Part shown: positions 21,716-31,939 of the stretch, one piece after another
How the letters are laid out: the number at the start of each line of letters is the position of its first letter
Position numbering within the stretch: position 1 is the first letter of the stretch
NCBI GenBank assembly: GCA_025677825.1
Contig: JAIXMO010000010.1
Coordinates: 620,001-684,000, forward strand
DNA: 64,000 nucleotides
Direction: 5' to 3'
From: Helicostylum pulchrum
Taxonomy: Eukaryota; Mucoromycota; Mucoromycetes; Mucorales; Mucoraceae
Program-made: the position numbers and the translations under genes
The notes under the pieces: model-generated
What the model saw: only the letters and a program-made list of their open reading frames with translations
Told to the model about the DNA's origin: nothing
The model's database searches: none

Positions 21716-24700
21716 TTAAAAGACATTATTACTAGCTTGACGTGATTGTGGTTGATGCTGTTGTTGTAACTGAGAAGGATACTTTCCATTATTCAAGTAA
21801 CTAGCGTAGCCTTCGTACCTCTTTCTAGCATTTCCGCTCCACTCACGACTCACTTGTACAGAAGCAGCTCTACGTGGTATATCGACATACGTATTATATA
21901 CTTGTTCATCTATACTTGTTGTTTTTATAGCAGTTGGATGTTCTTCTAATTCATTTCTGTAGATGTAATTTTGGTACTGTTGATATTCCGGAAAACTTTC
22001 AACATGATTATAACCCAATTGATCGTCGTGTGTTACAGTTAATTTCTCGATACTTTTAAATTGCTCTGTATATCTATTTTTAATATTAGTTTTTGTACCG
22101 GAGAGAAAAAAAAATCCCACAAGTTATTTACCTTTTATATTCTTTATGTTCAGCTTGTGTAATGCTTGGCTCAAGATTACGTTGCGTAATACCTTCTATT
22201 GTCCAAGAGGGTGATTTCTCAACTACTTTACATACATCTTCGTTCTCTGGTTCGCTCTTTTCTTTGAATGTCGTAGGATTTAAATTGGTTGTCGTTTTAC
22301 CCGCTCTAACAGTAAATGGACTTAAATCAAGCGCTTCTGCTCTGGTTAATCTAAATAGTTTTTTTTAAATGTCAGTAAGATGACATAACACTGGTACAAC
22401 ATTTTTTCTTCTTCTCTTTTTTACTCTTTAGGCGGCCTTGAATTTGATGATGATATTTTGGGAGGTCTATACTTTAATGTTCCGTTCATATTGAGAGTAA
22501 ATAAGCTATTTAAACTAGTCAACTCTTTATGATTATAATATTCGACCCAATATCCTTGAAATGTATCACTTTCATCCGGGTTAGCAGCAGGTATTCTAAA
22601 CTGACGTGGTATCTCAAATAAAGAAGGATCTAATGCATGCGTCTTCTTTTCTAAAACTTCTTTAGCGTACCAATTTCGATAACTATATATAAAAAAAAGA
22701 TTATTTTAGTGTTTTCATTCTGTAAAACGCAAAAAGATATTAACCCCTTACTCTCGACGTGAAGCTTTCTTTAAAGGATGCTGGTTATGTAAATGATAGT
22801 CGGAACTTAATTCCCAAAGCATAGGTTGACCATCTTTCGTTACAAAGTTACCTAAAAACAAATTGATAGCGTCTTGTTTATCAGCATCAGAAAAGGCATT
22901 TGCATAGAATCTACGAATGGACTCGATCATATCTCTAGGGTGACTTGTCCATTGATTGATTTTTCGGTAGGTTTCCATTGTATTGACTAGATGAGAACCA
23001 CCGTACTGTAAAGCAATGGTGTCACCATGGTCATGATACATTTCTGTAAAGATATTGACAGCATCAGAATCAAAATCTATTTTAGGCGACGCAATAACTC
23101 CCAGCGCATAAAGTTGATGACCCAAAGCACACTTTCCCATCAAGAATTGGGCTGCATTGGTACGATCCAAGCAATCAATACAATTGGTTCTTAATACTCC
23201 CTCTTGTCTAGGATATTTTGCACTAAAATAATAAATTAGAAGTTTATACACATACACTACAGACCCCCCCCCCCCCCCCCCGTTATCTTACTCTTGTGCA
23301 GGATTAGCACTAATACCGCTTTGAAAGAATCCGGTAGCTTCCATTGTATCATCTGCAATTTTCTCTAAATACCCAATTACATCTTGATCATGACTTTTCG
23401 ATGCTCTTGACATATCCCAAGCAATGTATTTTATTTTTTTACCGTCTGGTAAAAACTGGTTAAGATATTTGATAGATTCAGCAAACTCTTTTCCTAGAAT
23501 GGATTCACGCTTTGTCTTTTCCTTTTGTTTAATTAAATTTAAAACAATAACTGGTGTTCCGTATCTTTGAAAGATGTTTTCAAAGTGAAGAGCTGCCGCA
23601 GAAAAGAATGGATCCACAACATTTACTACAGTAAAACAGTTTAATATATATACATGTATATATACGATTATGGTACTTACGCTCAATTGGTGGTTTAGGT
23701 GACATGTTGGTAGTATCTTGTGACCAAATTAATGGAATGGATCCTCTATGTTGAACATAAGACGTATACCTAGGATTTCCAAACAAATAATCGGTGGAAT
23801 GAAACGAAGTAGTTGCCATATCAGTAACAATTTGTTCTGTTTCTACGTCATTTGCTACAAAACCCTAAAGATGCATACATAATTTTTTTTTAAAAAAAGG
23901 GGGTGTGAGAGGTCATCAAAGCAGTAATTTTACCTTATCATTGACACCACGTTTAAGAAATCGAGCACCTGCAAAATAACGTGATCTTCTAGCAATTAAC
24001 GTCACTACAAGATTTCTACCGAATACAGATATCTCTAAAATATAGTAAATATGCAAAATCAAATACAATTGATGATTGATCATTCCTTACTTGCTTGGTC
24101 CACAAATCCATAAATCAAAGGTAAAATCCAACCTGACTGACTATCGAGATTTTTAAATCCAGAAATAAGCAAATAATGATTCCAAACAAACATATCGTTA
24201 TGTTTCAAACCATTATGACCCTCTTCATTTGGCGATTTGGACAGTGGAGGTTGTGTAAGGTTATTTTGTAAAGAATTGGTGATATCATACGTGTAAGAAA
24301 AATAAAAGTTCTTTGCCAAATCAATATTTTGAAAGGTTGCGATATATCTAGCTTCGTCCGAATTCTTGTCGATTTTAGTTTGAAGTCCAACAGGTACAAG
24401 ACGTGTTTCATCGATATGATAGATATAATGACCACCTAATAAAGCTACTTGTCTTCGCTTGGTAATAAATATCATATACCAACCTTGCGTAAATCGAATA
24501 AAGCCGACAACACCGTATATTCGCATAGGAGAAAGTTGTAAACCACCTACACTGAGATTACCATCCTCAATCATTTTTAATAGTCTCGTTTTTTCCCCCT
24601 CTGTATAAAGTACATCGTCCTCAATTACAACCAAGTCATTAGGGTTAGTACGGTGTATTTGAAGTACTCGGTATCGTTTTTTAGCTTGGTTAGTGCCGAC

Positions 24701-24995
24701 TAGATAATAACGCTATCATATTTTATAAGTATATTTTTTTTTGCATAAAATATAATTTTTATTTTACCGTTTTAGTTTCGTAAAGCTGAAAGATACTCAT
24801 GGTAAAACGAGGATGAGCATAATTTAAGGATTCCTTCTTTGGTGGTGGTTGTTCTTTTACTTCAGTATTAGGTACACCGTGACTTTCGGCTTCTTCTTTT
24901 TTAGTTGATACTTTAGAAGCCAAATATTGTTCGTTTAAACATTCTTGGTTATCGTTAAATATTTGTGCATCTTGATTCATTGTGAAAAAAGACAT
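21716..24995 (-). CDS. FIG4: Polyphosphoinositide phosphatase FIG4
   Basis: Sac-family 5-phosphatase of PI(3,5)P2; it partners Fab1/PIKfyve and Vac14 on vacuole/endosome membranes. Nine exons: 24995-24768, 24712-24091, 24034-23934, 23864-23681, 23625-23292, 23222-22752, 22682-22425, 22350-22132, 22073-21716; 924 aa (human 907). The FIG4 pattern is clear: [48 protein letters not shown] and the catalytic CX5R in [15 protein letters not shown] near residue 505. The FIG4-specific [17 protein letters not shown] and [11 protein letters not shown] follow. There is no membrane helix, unlike SAC1 next door. The N-terminal 55 residues are polar and poorly conserved. 14-3-3 lies 204 bp upstream on the same strand. 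An intron carries an 18-base poly-C run. Confidence 0.94.
23264..23281. repeat. Poly-C tract (18 C) inside a FIG4 intron
   Basis: Eighteen consecutive C on the + strand, so G18 in the FIG4 transcript, close to the 5' splice site of the 69-bp intron 23291-23223. Very unusual base composition for this AT-rich window. Confidence 0.95.
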
Positions 24996-25199
24996 TTTTT
25001 AAGAAAGGAAAAAAAAAAAAAAAAAAAGAGAAAAAAGGGGGAAAAAAAGGCAGGTGTATAGTTATTATATCTTTTATTATTTCAATAACAAAAACAAGTT
25101 TAATTTTTTTAATACTTCATTTTTTTTTGTAAGAGAGGTTTTCCTTCTTCTTTTTTATTTTCTGATAAATGGTTTGTTGTAAATTCAAAACGTGTTTTT

Positions 25200-26373
25200 T
25201 TACTTTGCCTCTTCAGCATCCTCAGGCTTGTTTTCGGCCTTATCGGATTCTGTTATAATTCCAAAAATTGATTAGTATACTAACTAACAAAGTAAAAATA
25301 TAAAAAAATCACTTACCATCCTGCAAGTCAGAAGTCCACAAAGTCAAGTTATCTCTTAACAATTGCATGATAAGAGTAGAGTCCTTGTAAGATTCTTCAG
25401 AGAGGGTATCAAGTTCGGCAATAGCATCATCGAAAGCTTGCTTAGCAAGATGACAAGCACGATCAGGGGAGTTGAGAATTTCGTAGTAAAAGACAGAGAA
25501 ATTCAAGGCAAGACCGAGACGAATAGGGTGAGTAGGAGCTAATTCGGTTTGAGCAACTTCGGTAGCGTTCTTGTAAGCATCATGAGCTTCAGTAGCAGCG
25601 TTCTTACGGGCATCACCAGTAAGGAACTCGGCAAGATAACGATGATAATCACCCTTCATCTTGTAATAAAACACTCTGGATTCACCACCTTGAGCATTAG
25701 GGATCAAATCATCAGTCAAAACATTCAAGATATCTTGACAAACATCTTGAAGTTCGTTTTCGATCTTTTGACGGTAAGCCTTAATCTTATCAACTTGGCT
25801 AGAGTTACCCTTGCTCTCTTCCTTTTGCTCAATAGAAGAAACAATTCTCCAAGAAGCACGACGAGCACCAATAACGTTCTTGTAAGCAACAGATAAAAGG
25901 TTACGTTCTTCAACAGTTAATTCAATACCCATCTAATATAAATAATACACTATTTAGTTAAAACACTTTCCTTTTTTTAAAAAACTCGCAAAAAAAAAAC
26001 TTTTTTTTTTCGTTTCTCTCTTACCTTGGCAACTTCCTTAGTGAATTGAACCATTTCTATAATAAAATAGTATGAATAAGGTACAAATAGATACTGGATA
26101 CGTTATTAATATCTTTACCATCGTAACGCTCGGCTTGCTCGGCAAGCTTGGCCATATAGACATTATTTTCGCGTTCCTATTTAAAAAAAACTTGTTAATA
26201 AAAAATTGTTGTCATCTCTTTTTTTTTTGGATGAAAAATAAAAGTAAAAAGAAAGTACTTTCATCTAGTTTACAAAGCCAGATGACAAAGCAAGATCTTT
26301 TTCTTTACAACTTTTTGGTTTTTCATCTACAAGATGAAAGGCTTCTCTTTTAATAAATACTTACAGTAGCCAT
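25200..26373 (-). CDS. 14-3-3 protein
   Basis: Phosphoserine/threonine-binding adaptor protein acting as a dimer in signalling. Exons: 26373-26365, 26176-26119, 26056-26025, 25932-25317, 25249-25200; 254 aa, the usual family size. Hallmarks: [56 protein letters not shown], and the C-terminal signature [20 protein letters not shown]. The tail is acidic ([16 protein letters not shown]), as in fungal members. The phosphopeptide-binding Lys, Arg and Tyr residues of these blocks are present. Odd: the first exon encodes only M-A-T (9 nt) and is followed by a 188-bp intron, longer than most here, with a strong hairpin just after the donor. FIG4 follows 204 bp downstream. Confidence 0.95.
26321..26339 (-). 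other. Perfect hairpin in the first intron of the 14-3-3 gene
   Basis: TTTCATCT-ACA-AGATGAAA: an 8-bp perfect stem with a 3-nt loop, about 25 nt after the 5' splice site in the transcript. A second CTTTCATCT copy at 26258-26266 could compete for the same arm. Confidence 0.6.
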
Positions 26374-27003
26374 TTTTACAGTTATAAGATTAAAAAGAGA
26401 TTGTGTAAAAAGAAAAAAATAATAATAAAAAAAAAAGTCAGGTTTGGCTAAAAAAAAAAAAAAAAAAAAGACGTCATAAAAAACACGGGATTTATAAACT
26501 TTTGTGTACTTCTTTTGTTACTTTTTTTTGGTTTCGGTGATCAAGATTACTTAAATAATATACCTTTGCTATCAGCAAAAAGCCACCACAGTATATCTTT
26601 AAACTACATCTGCATTTTTCGCGTCAAAAACCTCTTGTTTTTACCATGGAAACAAATGGAAATTTGGGCGGAATATCAAGTGGTTGCCAAAAAAAAAAAA
26701 AGATCAACCACCCCCAAGTTTTTTGTTTTGTTGCCATGGTTTTATTTTTATTTTAGCAACCTGTCATTTTTGTAAACCTTTCAAAACACAAACGGAAACA
26801 ATAAAAAAAAGGAGTGAAATTATACACTTTTTTCCCCCCAATTCATTATCATAGAAAAAAAGGTTCAAAGTACACGGAATGGAATTTTTTTTAATGCGTT
26901 ATAAATTTTATTGGGAAAAAGAATCTACCAAAAAAGAGATAAAAATACGGTACAGAAAATAGTAGCCATACATCTTCCAACTGAGGAAAATAAGATATCG
27001 TCT
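26374..27003. other. Gene-free stretch between 14-3-3 and RPS16
   Basis: About 630 bp, AT-rich with long A runs; presumed 14-3-3 promoter and RPS16 3' region. No credible frame seen. Confidence 0.6.
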
Positions 27004-27687
27004 TTAACGGTAAGACTTTTGGAAACGGGCACGAGCACCGGGACCACCGAACTATAAAAAACACACAATTTAAGGTTAATATACTTTTTTTTTCCTGCTG
27101 TCGTATATGTATCATTTGTTTTTACCTTCTTGGGTTCACAACGACGAGGATCGGCAACGAGAAGGGTACGGTCATATTGAACGAGGATTTCCTTGATCTC
27201 CTTCTTGGCAGCCTCATCGACGAACTTTTGGTAGAAAGCGACGATAGCCTTAGCAAGAGCTTGACGGATAGCATAAACTTGAGAAGTGTGACCTATAAAA
27301 ATAAACAAAATTTAATTAACATTTCTTCTTTTTTGCGCTGTTCTCTATGCGTATATATATATAAAATGAAGGGAGAACGTACCACCACCGTTGACACGAA
27401 TTCTGATATCAGTGTTGGCGAAACGCTCTTCACCCAAAAGGAGGATGACTTCGTAGACCTTGAACTTCAAGATCTCGGGTTCGAGGAGTTCAATGGGGGA
27501 ACCGTTAATACGGATGAGACCATGACCACGCTTGCAGTGAGCAACAGCAGTAGCGGTTTTCTATATACATAAAAAAAAATACATTTTAGTCTTCTCATCA
27601 CCATTTACAAACAACAAAAAAAAAATTGAAAAAAAAATATCTCTTATCCAAACTAACCTTACGGCCGAATGTCTGTACAGCTTCCAT
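27004..27687 (-). CDS. RPS16: 40S ribosomal protein S16 (uS9)
   Basis: Small-subunit ribosomal protein. Exons: 27687-27658, 27560-27383, 27292-27126, 27051-27004; 140 aa, the normal length. Product begins [20 protein letters not shown]. It includes [20 protein letters not shown] and [20 protein letters not shown], and ends [15 protein letters not shown], the invariant uS9 C-terminus that reaches the P-site tRNA. The first intron uses a GTTAGT donor. It is transcribed divergently from the LRR gene at 27997 across about 310 bp, so the two probably share a promoter region. Confidence 0.96.
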
Positions 27688-27996
27688 TTTTTCGGTACTA
27701 TTAAATGAATGATTAGATGATACGTTTCATTTTGTTGTATTCTTTTTTTATCAGTTTGGATGGATGGATACCTTTAGGTTGAGAGAAGGAGCAAAACTAT
27801 GGGTAGGTTTGCTTTTGCTTATTAGAGGCTACTCTCAGGCGGGACTTTACTCTGGAAACACCATGATATCTTGAGTCCGACCCATATCTTACCGGACAAT
27901 CACGTGATATATCTTCTTTTTTTCTCTTTTTATCTTTATGTGTCTTCATCCCCCCCCCCTATTTCTTTTCTTTTTTATACAAATACACCTTTAAAA

Positions 27997-28920
27997 ATGA
28001 CAGTTGTACCGACTTTATACTCAATTTGTTTCGATTATATAAAAGTTCATACGGAAGAAATAGTGTCTCTAGACGGAATTCCATATAAACCAGTTGTCGA
28101 GAACCTCATCGATTTTTTAGTTACTTCTGAAGTACCTTTAAATAGTTCGATATTATCAGTAATATCAGACTCTCACTCTAAATCTTTGCGTTCGGCCAAT
28201 TCACGTTGGACTCAACTCAATTATGATTCAAAAATAAATTCAGTATACCCTGAGCTTAAAGCTATTTCTCTTAAATTTCCCAAATTCATTACTCACCTTA
28301 AAATTGGTAAAACCGATCTGGAAGACAATGATATCTTTCTTTTAAGTAATTTCACGAACCTTAAAGTACTCGACTTCCAACAAAATCAAAATATTACAGA
28401 TAGAACAGTATCTTATATCACTACAATGTCCTTAAATATATCTAATGGAAGAGGTCTTCCGTACCTAGAGGAGCTTTATTTTGATCATGTTAGAGGAATC
28501 ACAGATAAAAGTTTAAAGTTCTTTGCCAAAATGACTGGACTTTGTTATCTCTCTTTGTCAGGCACGCAAGTGACAAAAGAAGTCGCGGAAACCTATTTGA
28601 CCTCGCAGGGATACCGAATCTCGTCTCCACGTCCACAAGATGGTATGATAGGTCAATTCACACATTTAAAAATGCTATCATTCATTGACAGACTATCTGA
28701 TGATATCGTACCAGCGGGTATGAGGACAAGATATTTTCGCTCAACGATTGACACGCGTCGTATTCCTCTGCTAGAATTTAAGCGAGATTTTACTCAACCG
28801 GTATTAAAGAAAGAACCACCGAAAGCTCCCGAAAAAAGACCTATCAAAAGACAAAGATTAATTGCTACTGATTTTTTCGCCATGGTTGAATCTGAATTAG
28901 CAAACGATTCTAGGGATTAG
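27997..28920 (+). CDS. Leucine-rich-repeat (RNI-like) protein with a TDFF tail motif
   Basis: A 307-aa intronless protein. The middle (about residues 90-200) has degenerate leucine-rich repeats of the ribonuclease-inhibitor type: ITHLKIGKTDLEDNDIFLL, LKVLDFQQNQNITDRTVSYI, LEELYFDHVRGITDKSLKFF. The spacing resembles the LRR part of F-box proteins, but no F-box is evident at the N-terminus. The tail is Pro/Lys-rich (KKEPPKAPEKRPIKRQR) and is followed by LIATDFFAMVESEL. TDFF after a basic patch resembles PCNA-interacting (PIP/PIP-degron-like) motifs, although the usual Gln is displaced. ATG at 27997 chosen; the frame extends upstream only through a hydrophobic AT-rich stretch with a 10-C run at 27950-27959. 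Function unknown. Confidence 0.75.
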   Translation: MTVVPTLYSICFDYIKVHTEEIVSLDGIPYKPVVENLIDFLVTSEVPLNSSILSVISDSHSKSLRSANSRWTQLNYDSKINSVYPELKAISLKFPKFITHLKIGKTDLEDNDIFLLSNFTNLKVLDFQQNQNITDRTVSYITTMSLNISNGRGLPYLEELYFDHVRGITDKSLKFFAKMTGLCYLSLSGTQVTKEVAETYLTSQGYRISSPRPQDGMIGQFTHLKMLSFIDRLSDDIVPAGMRTRYFRSTIDTRRIPLLEFKRDFTQPVLKKEPPKAPEKRPIKRQRLIATDFFAMVESELANDSRD

Positions 28921-29094
28921 AGTTATACTTTTTTTCTGTAAATAAATTGTAACTATTGTGGAAATATTTTTTTCTTGTACATAATATGTAGAGAAACTCG
29001 GCTTTTTTTTTCGTTTTTATTGCGTTTTAACGAAAATTACTTCTATTATCAATTCCCATACAATTTATTATTGATATTTTTATATATCAACGAG

Positions 29095-31430
29095 CTAAAA
29101 ATGAGGAACCTTAAAAGCATGCAACAACATATTGACAATGGCAAACGTTCCTTCACCTAGTACAAATCCACTTGCAACAATAACAATAAAAACTTTTCCA
29201 ATTTTTTTGTACGGTCCATCTGTGTCAGGACTGTCTGGTGAATCACAGTACTTTTCCCAGTACGAAGCAATCAATCCGCCAATCACTCTTGCTAGCGTAA
29301 AGCTCGGAGGGTTATAAATACCTATAGCAAACGCGATACCTTGCGGAATAAACTGACGCCACCCCTTCTCAGCGGGCCCACCAGTTTCTTTTACTATCAC
29401 CAAAACACCAAACAAAACCGCAAACGCAATAATAAACTCAAACACATGCGGCGGCAAATCGTGCCCGTTGACCAAGCGAGACATGTCTAACCAAACCTGT
29501 GCAGTGGGTGCAGGAAATTCAGGTCCCGGTATAGTATACACGGTTGTATACAATAAATAAGCGCCAGTAGCAACAAACGAACTGAAAAGCGATCCAATAA
29601 GCTGTCCGTAGAATTGAGCTTTGGGTGATGCGTCAAGTAGATACCCTGTTTTTAAATCTTGCATTAAATCACCTGCTTGTTGTGCTCCGGCTTCGGCAAT
29701 ACCTCCCGCTATCAAATTGGCAACAATAGCGCCAGGCATAATTACACCTGCCAGAATTTGACTTATTTTACCTATGCCCGAAACCGGGTTTAGATCCGTT
29801 TCACCTAATGCGCGCACACCTAGTACGCTTAGAAACATGGCAAACACAATAGATAGCAGTGTCATGCCTACAGGCATTACATCATTTCCAAATACAACAT
29901 GTATCGTGACAATACACAGGATAATAGCTGCAATCATACCAATAACTGTCATATACAATGGTACTTGTTGATCTTTAGGTACGTCTTGTTGTTCCAATTC
30001 CGTTTGCTGCTGGTTATCATCGTGTCTCCACATGTCATCGTCTTGATAATCTTCCATCAGGGACTCTCGCTGTTGCAGCGCATTTTCCTCTGTAGTAGTG
30101 TTTGTATTATGCATACGTGATCTAACTATAACTATCAACTGCTTGATAAGAACAACCAACAGCGAAACAATCGATTCGGATATCATGACACCAAGAGAAA
30201 TCCATAATATCCAACCCTTAGATCCTGTTTTCCAGTCGCTAGTTGGACCAGGCGCCCAACCAGAAACATGAGCCAGTGGCGATAATATTCCCCATCCAAT
30301 AATACATCCTAAAAGCATAGAGAGTGTAGTAGGCAACCCCTATATTTAACGGCTCAGTATTAGTTATTCATATTGATAACGAGGTCCTACCATGATAATG
30401 CCCTGACCGATATAGCTAAGACTTGGTGTAAAGTACCATTCCCAAGCTTTGAAATCTACGTAATTTAAAGTCACCCAATTAAATACAGGTAATGCATAAA
30501 TAATAGGAAAGAAATAAGACAACAGTGTATAAGCTGAAGATAAAGAAAACGAGACAAATAGAGCCCTAAGCTTTAAAGACCAAGTTGAATGATCCGATCC
30601 GATATTTGCGGTAGACGTAGTAGTAGTAGTATCACAAATATTCGATAACTCATAGCCTCCATCGGGAAGTAATAAAATCCTTCTTTGCCGCAAGCCGGGT
30701 TTATCGGTAGTAGGGTCAGGAAGATCATGTAAAAGTGTGATCATCTGCGCTGTCGCAGTTCCTGAAGGGAATTTAAGCTGTTCCTTAATAATTGTCTGTT
30801 TTCGTAATGGTACGGCGAAAAATACACCGAAAAAAGATAGCCCTAACGACCATAACATGAGTTGCCATGCCGATAAAATGATAGGTCCGTTTGGGTGATC
30901 TGCAGCTGTAAGCTGTCCCAAAGCTGGAATAATACCGACAAATCCTAAGAAAAATGTATAAATTTATCTTATTTTAATTATGAAGGGTTTTTTTTGGGTG
31001 GTACCGGCGGCTAAAGGCATGGTGGCTGTAGCAACTGCAACTGTTTGTAAATATACGTTTTCTCTAGGTCCAAAGGCGGGTGAAAGAGTGTGTTGGAAGG
31101 GCTTAAATATGGCAAAGCCTAATAAGGAAGCTTGTAAGGACATCATGGATATCCAGCCGGTTTGTAGGCCAAAATACATGTTTGAGAAGCACATGAGACT
31201 GCCTATCAAAAGACCAAAACATGTTGAGCGTATCTAGGGTTGTATATTCAAATCAGTTACCAAAAAAAAAAAAAGTATATATTTTGGGTCACGAACAGAA
31301 AAATTTATCGAAGCATGGGTGTCGTCTTTTTTTTTAAAAAAATAAATAAAGAAGTTAGAACAAGGCTATTAGAAACAGGCTAGAAAATAAAAAGACGCGT
31401 ACTTTTGAAAGAGTTTTCATTATCACTCAT
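29095..31430 (-). CDS. OPT-superfamily transporter (YSL-like branch)
   Basis: Oligopeptide-transporter-superfamily permease with many membrane helices; relatives carry metal chelates or small peptides. Clear exons: 31233-31005, 30944-30391, 30339-29095. Conserved blocks: MCFSNMYFGLQTGWISMMS, FPSGTATAQMITLLHDL, NPVSGIGKISQILAGVIMP, AGAQQAGDLMQDLKTGYLLD. A long hydrophilic loop is rich in Gln, Asp and Glu (about 60 residues). It ends FAIVNMLLHAFKVPHF. The 5' end is unresolved. An acceptor at 31234 shows at least one more exon upstream, and an ATG at 31430 followed by a possible GT donor is a candidate start. Between them lie homopolymers that make exon choice unsafe. Substrate cannot be told from sequence. 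It is divergent from the SET-MYND gene. Confidence 0.85.
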
Positions 31431-31939
31431 GGTCAAGGAAAAAGACCAAGAATATTTATTTTATATAAAAAAGGGTTTTTTTTTTCTTTTACGGTTTTTT
31501 TTTAAAAAATAAAAAAAGCGAATTTTCTTTTTAAAACTCCAACGACACACATATTTTGGAACAAAATATGTTAAATCTTTTTTAATAAAAAAAATCTATT
31601 TTTACGTCATTTTACAAACATCGCACCATCTTTGTGTAAATAAATAAATTCAAATTGAGAATCAAATCAACAAAAAACTGGCTTTTAAATAACAAAAATA
31701 CAAAAACAAAAAAGCAGTTCAGGGATAGTTCCCAGCCTTGTACCGACGAAGCTCTTTAACGGGGATTTAAATCAAAAGTTGTTACTTCCTGACAAGTAGA
31801 TTGGGCCATTTTTTTGATTCAAATGTACTAACTGTCGAGCAGTCACTTTTTTTTTTTATTTATTTCTGAAACGTCTATAAAAGTAATAAAAAAAAGTATA
31901 GGTTTTAGTTTTAACTTTAAAAAAATAATCCCGGAAACC
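31431..31939. other. Divergent promoter region, OPT transporter / SET-MYND gene
   Basis: About 500 bp of AT-rich DNA between two diverging genes. No coding frame and no confident motif. Confidence 0.5.

Noticed and set aside
29132..30120. Plus-strand frames across the OPT transporter exons
   Set aside because: Antisense shadows of a strongly conserved membrane protein.
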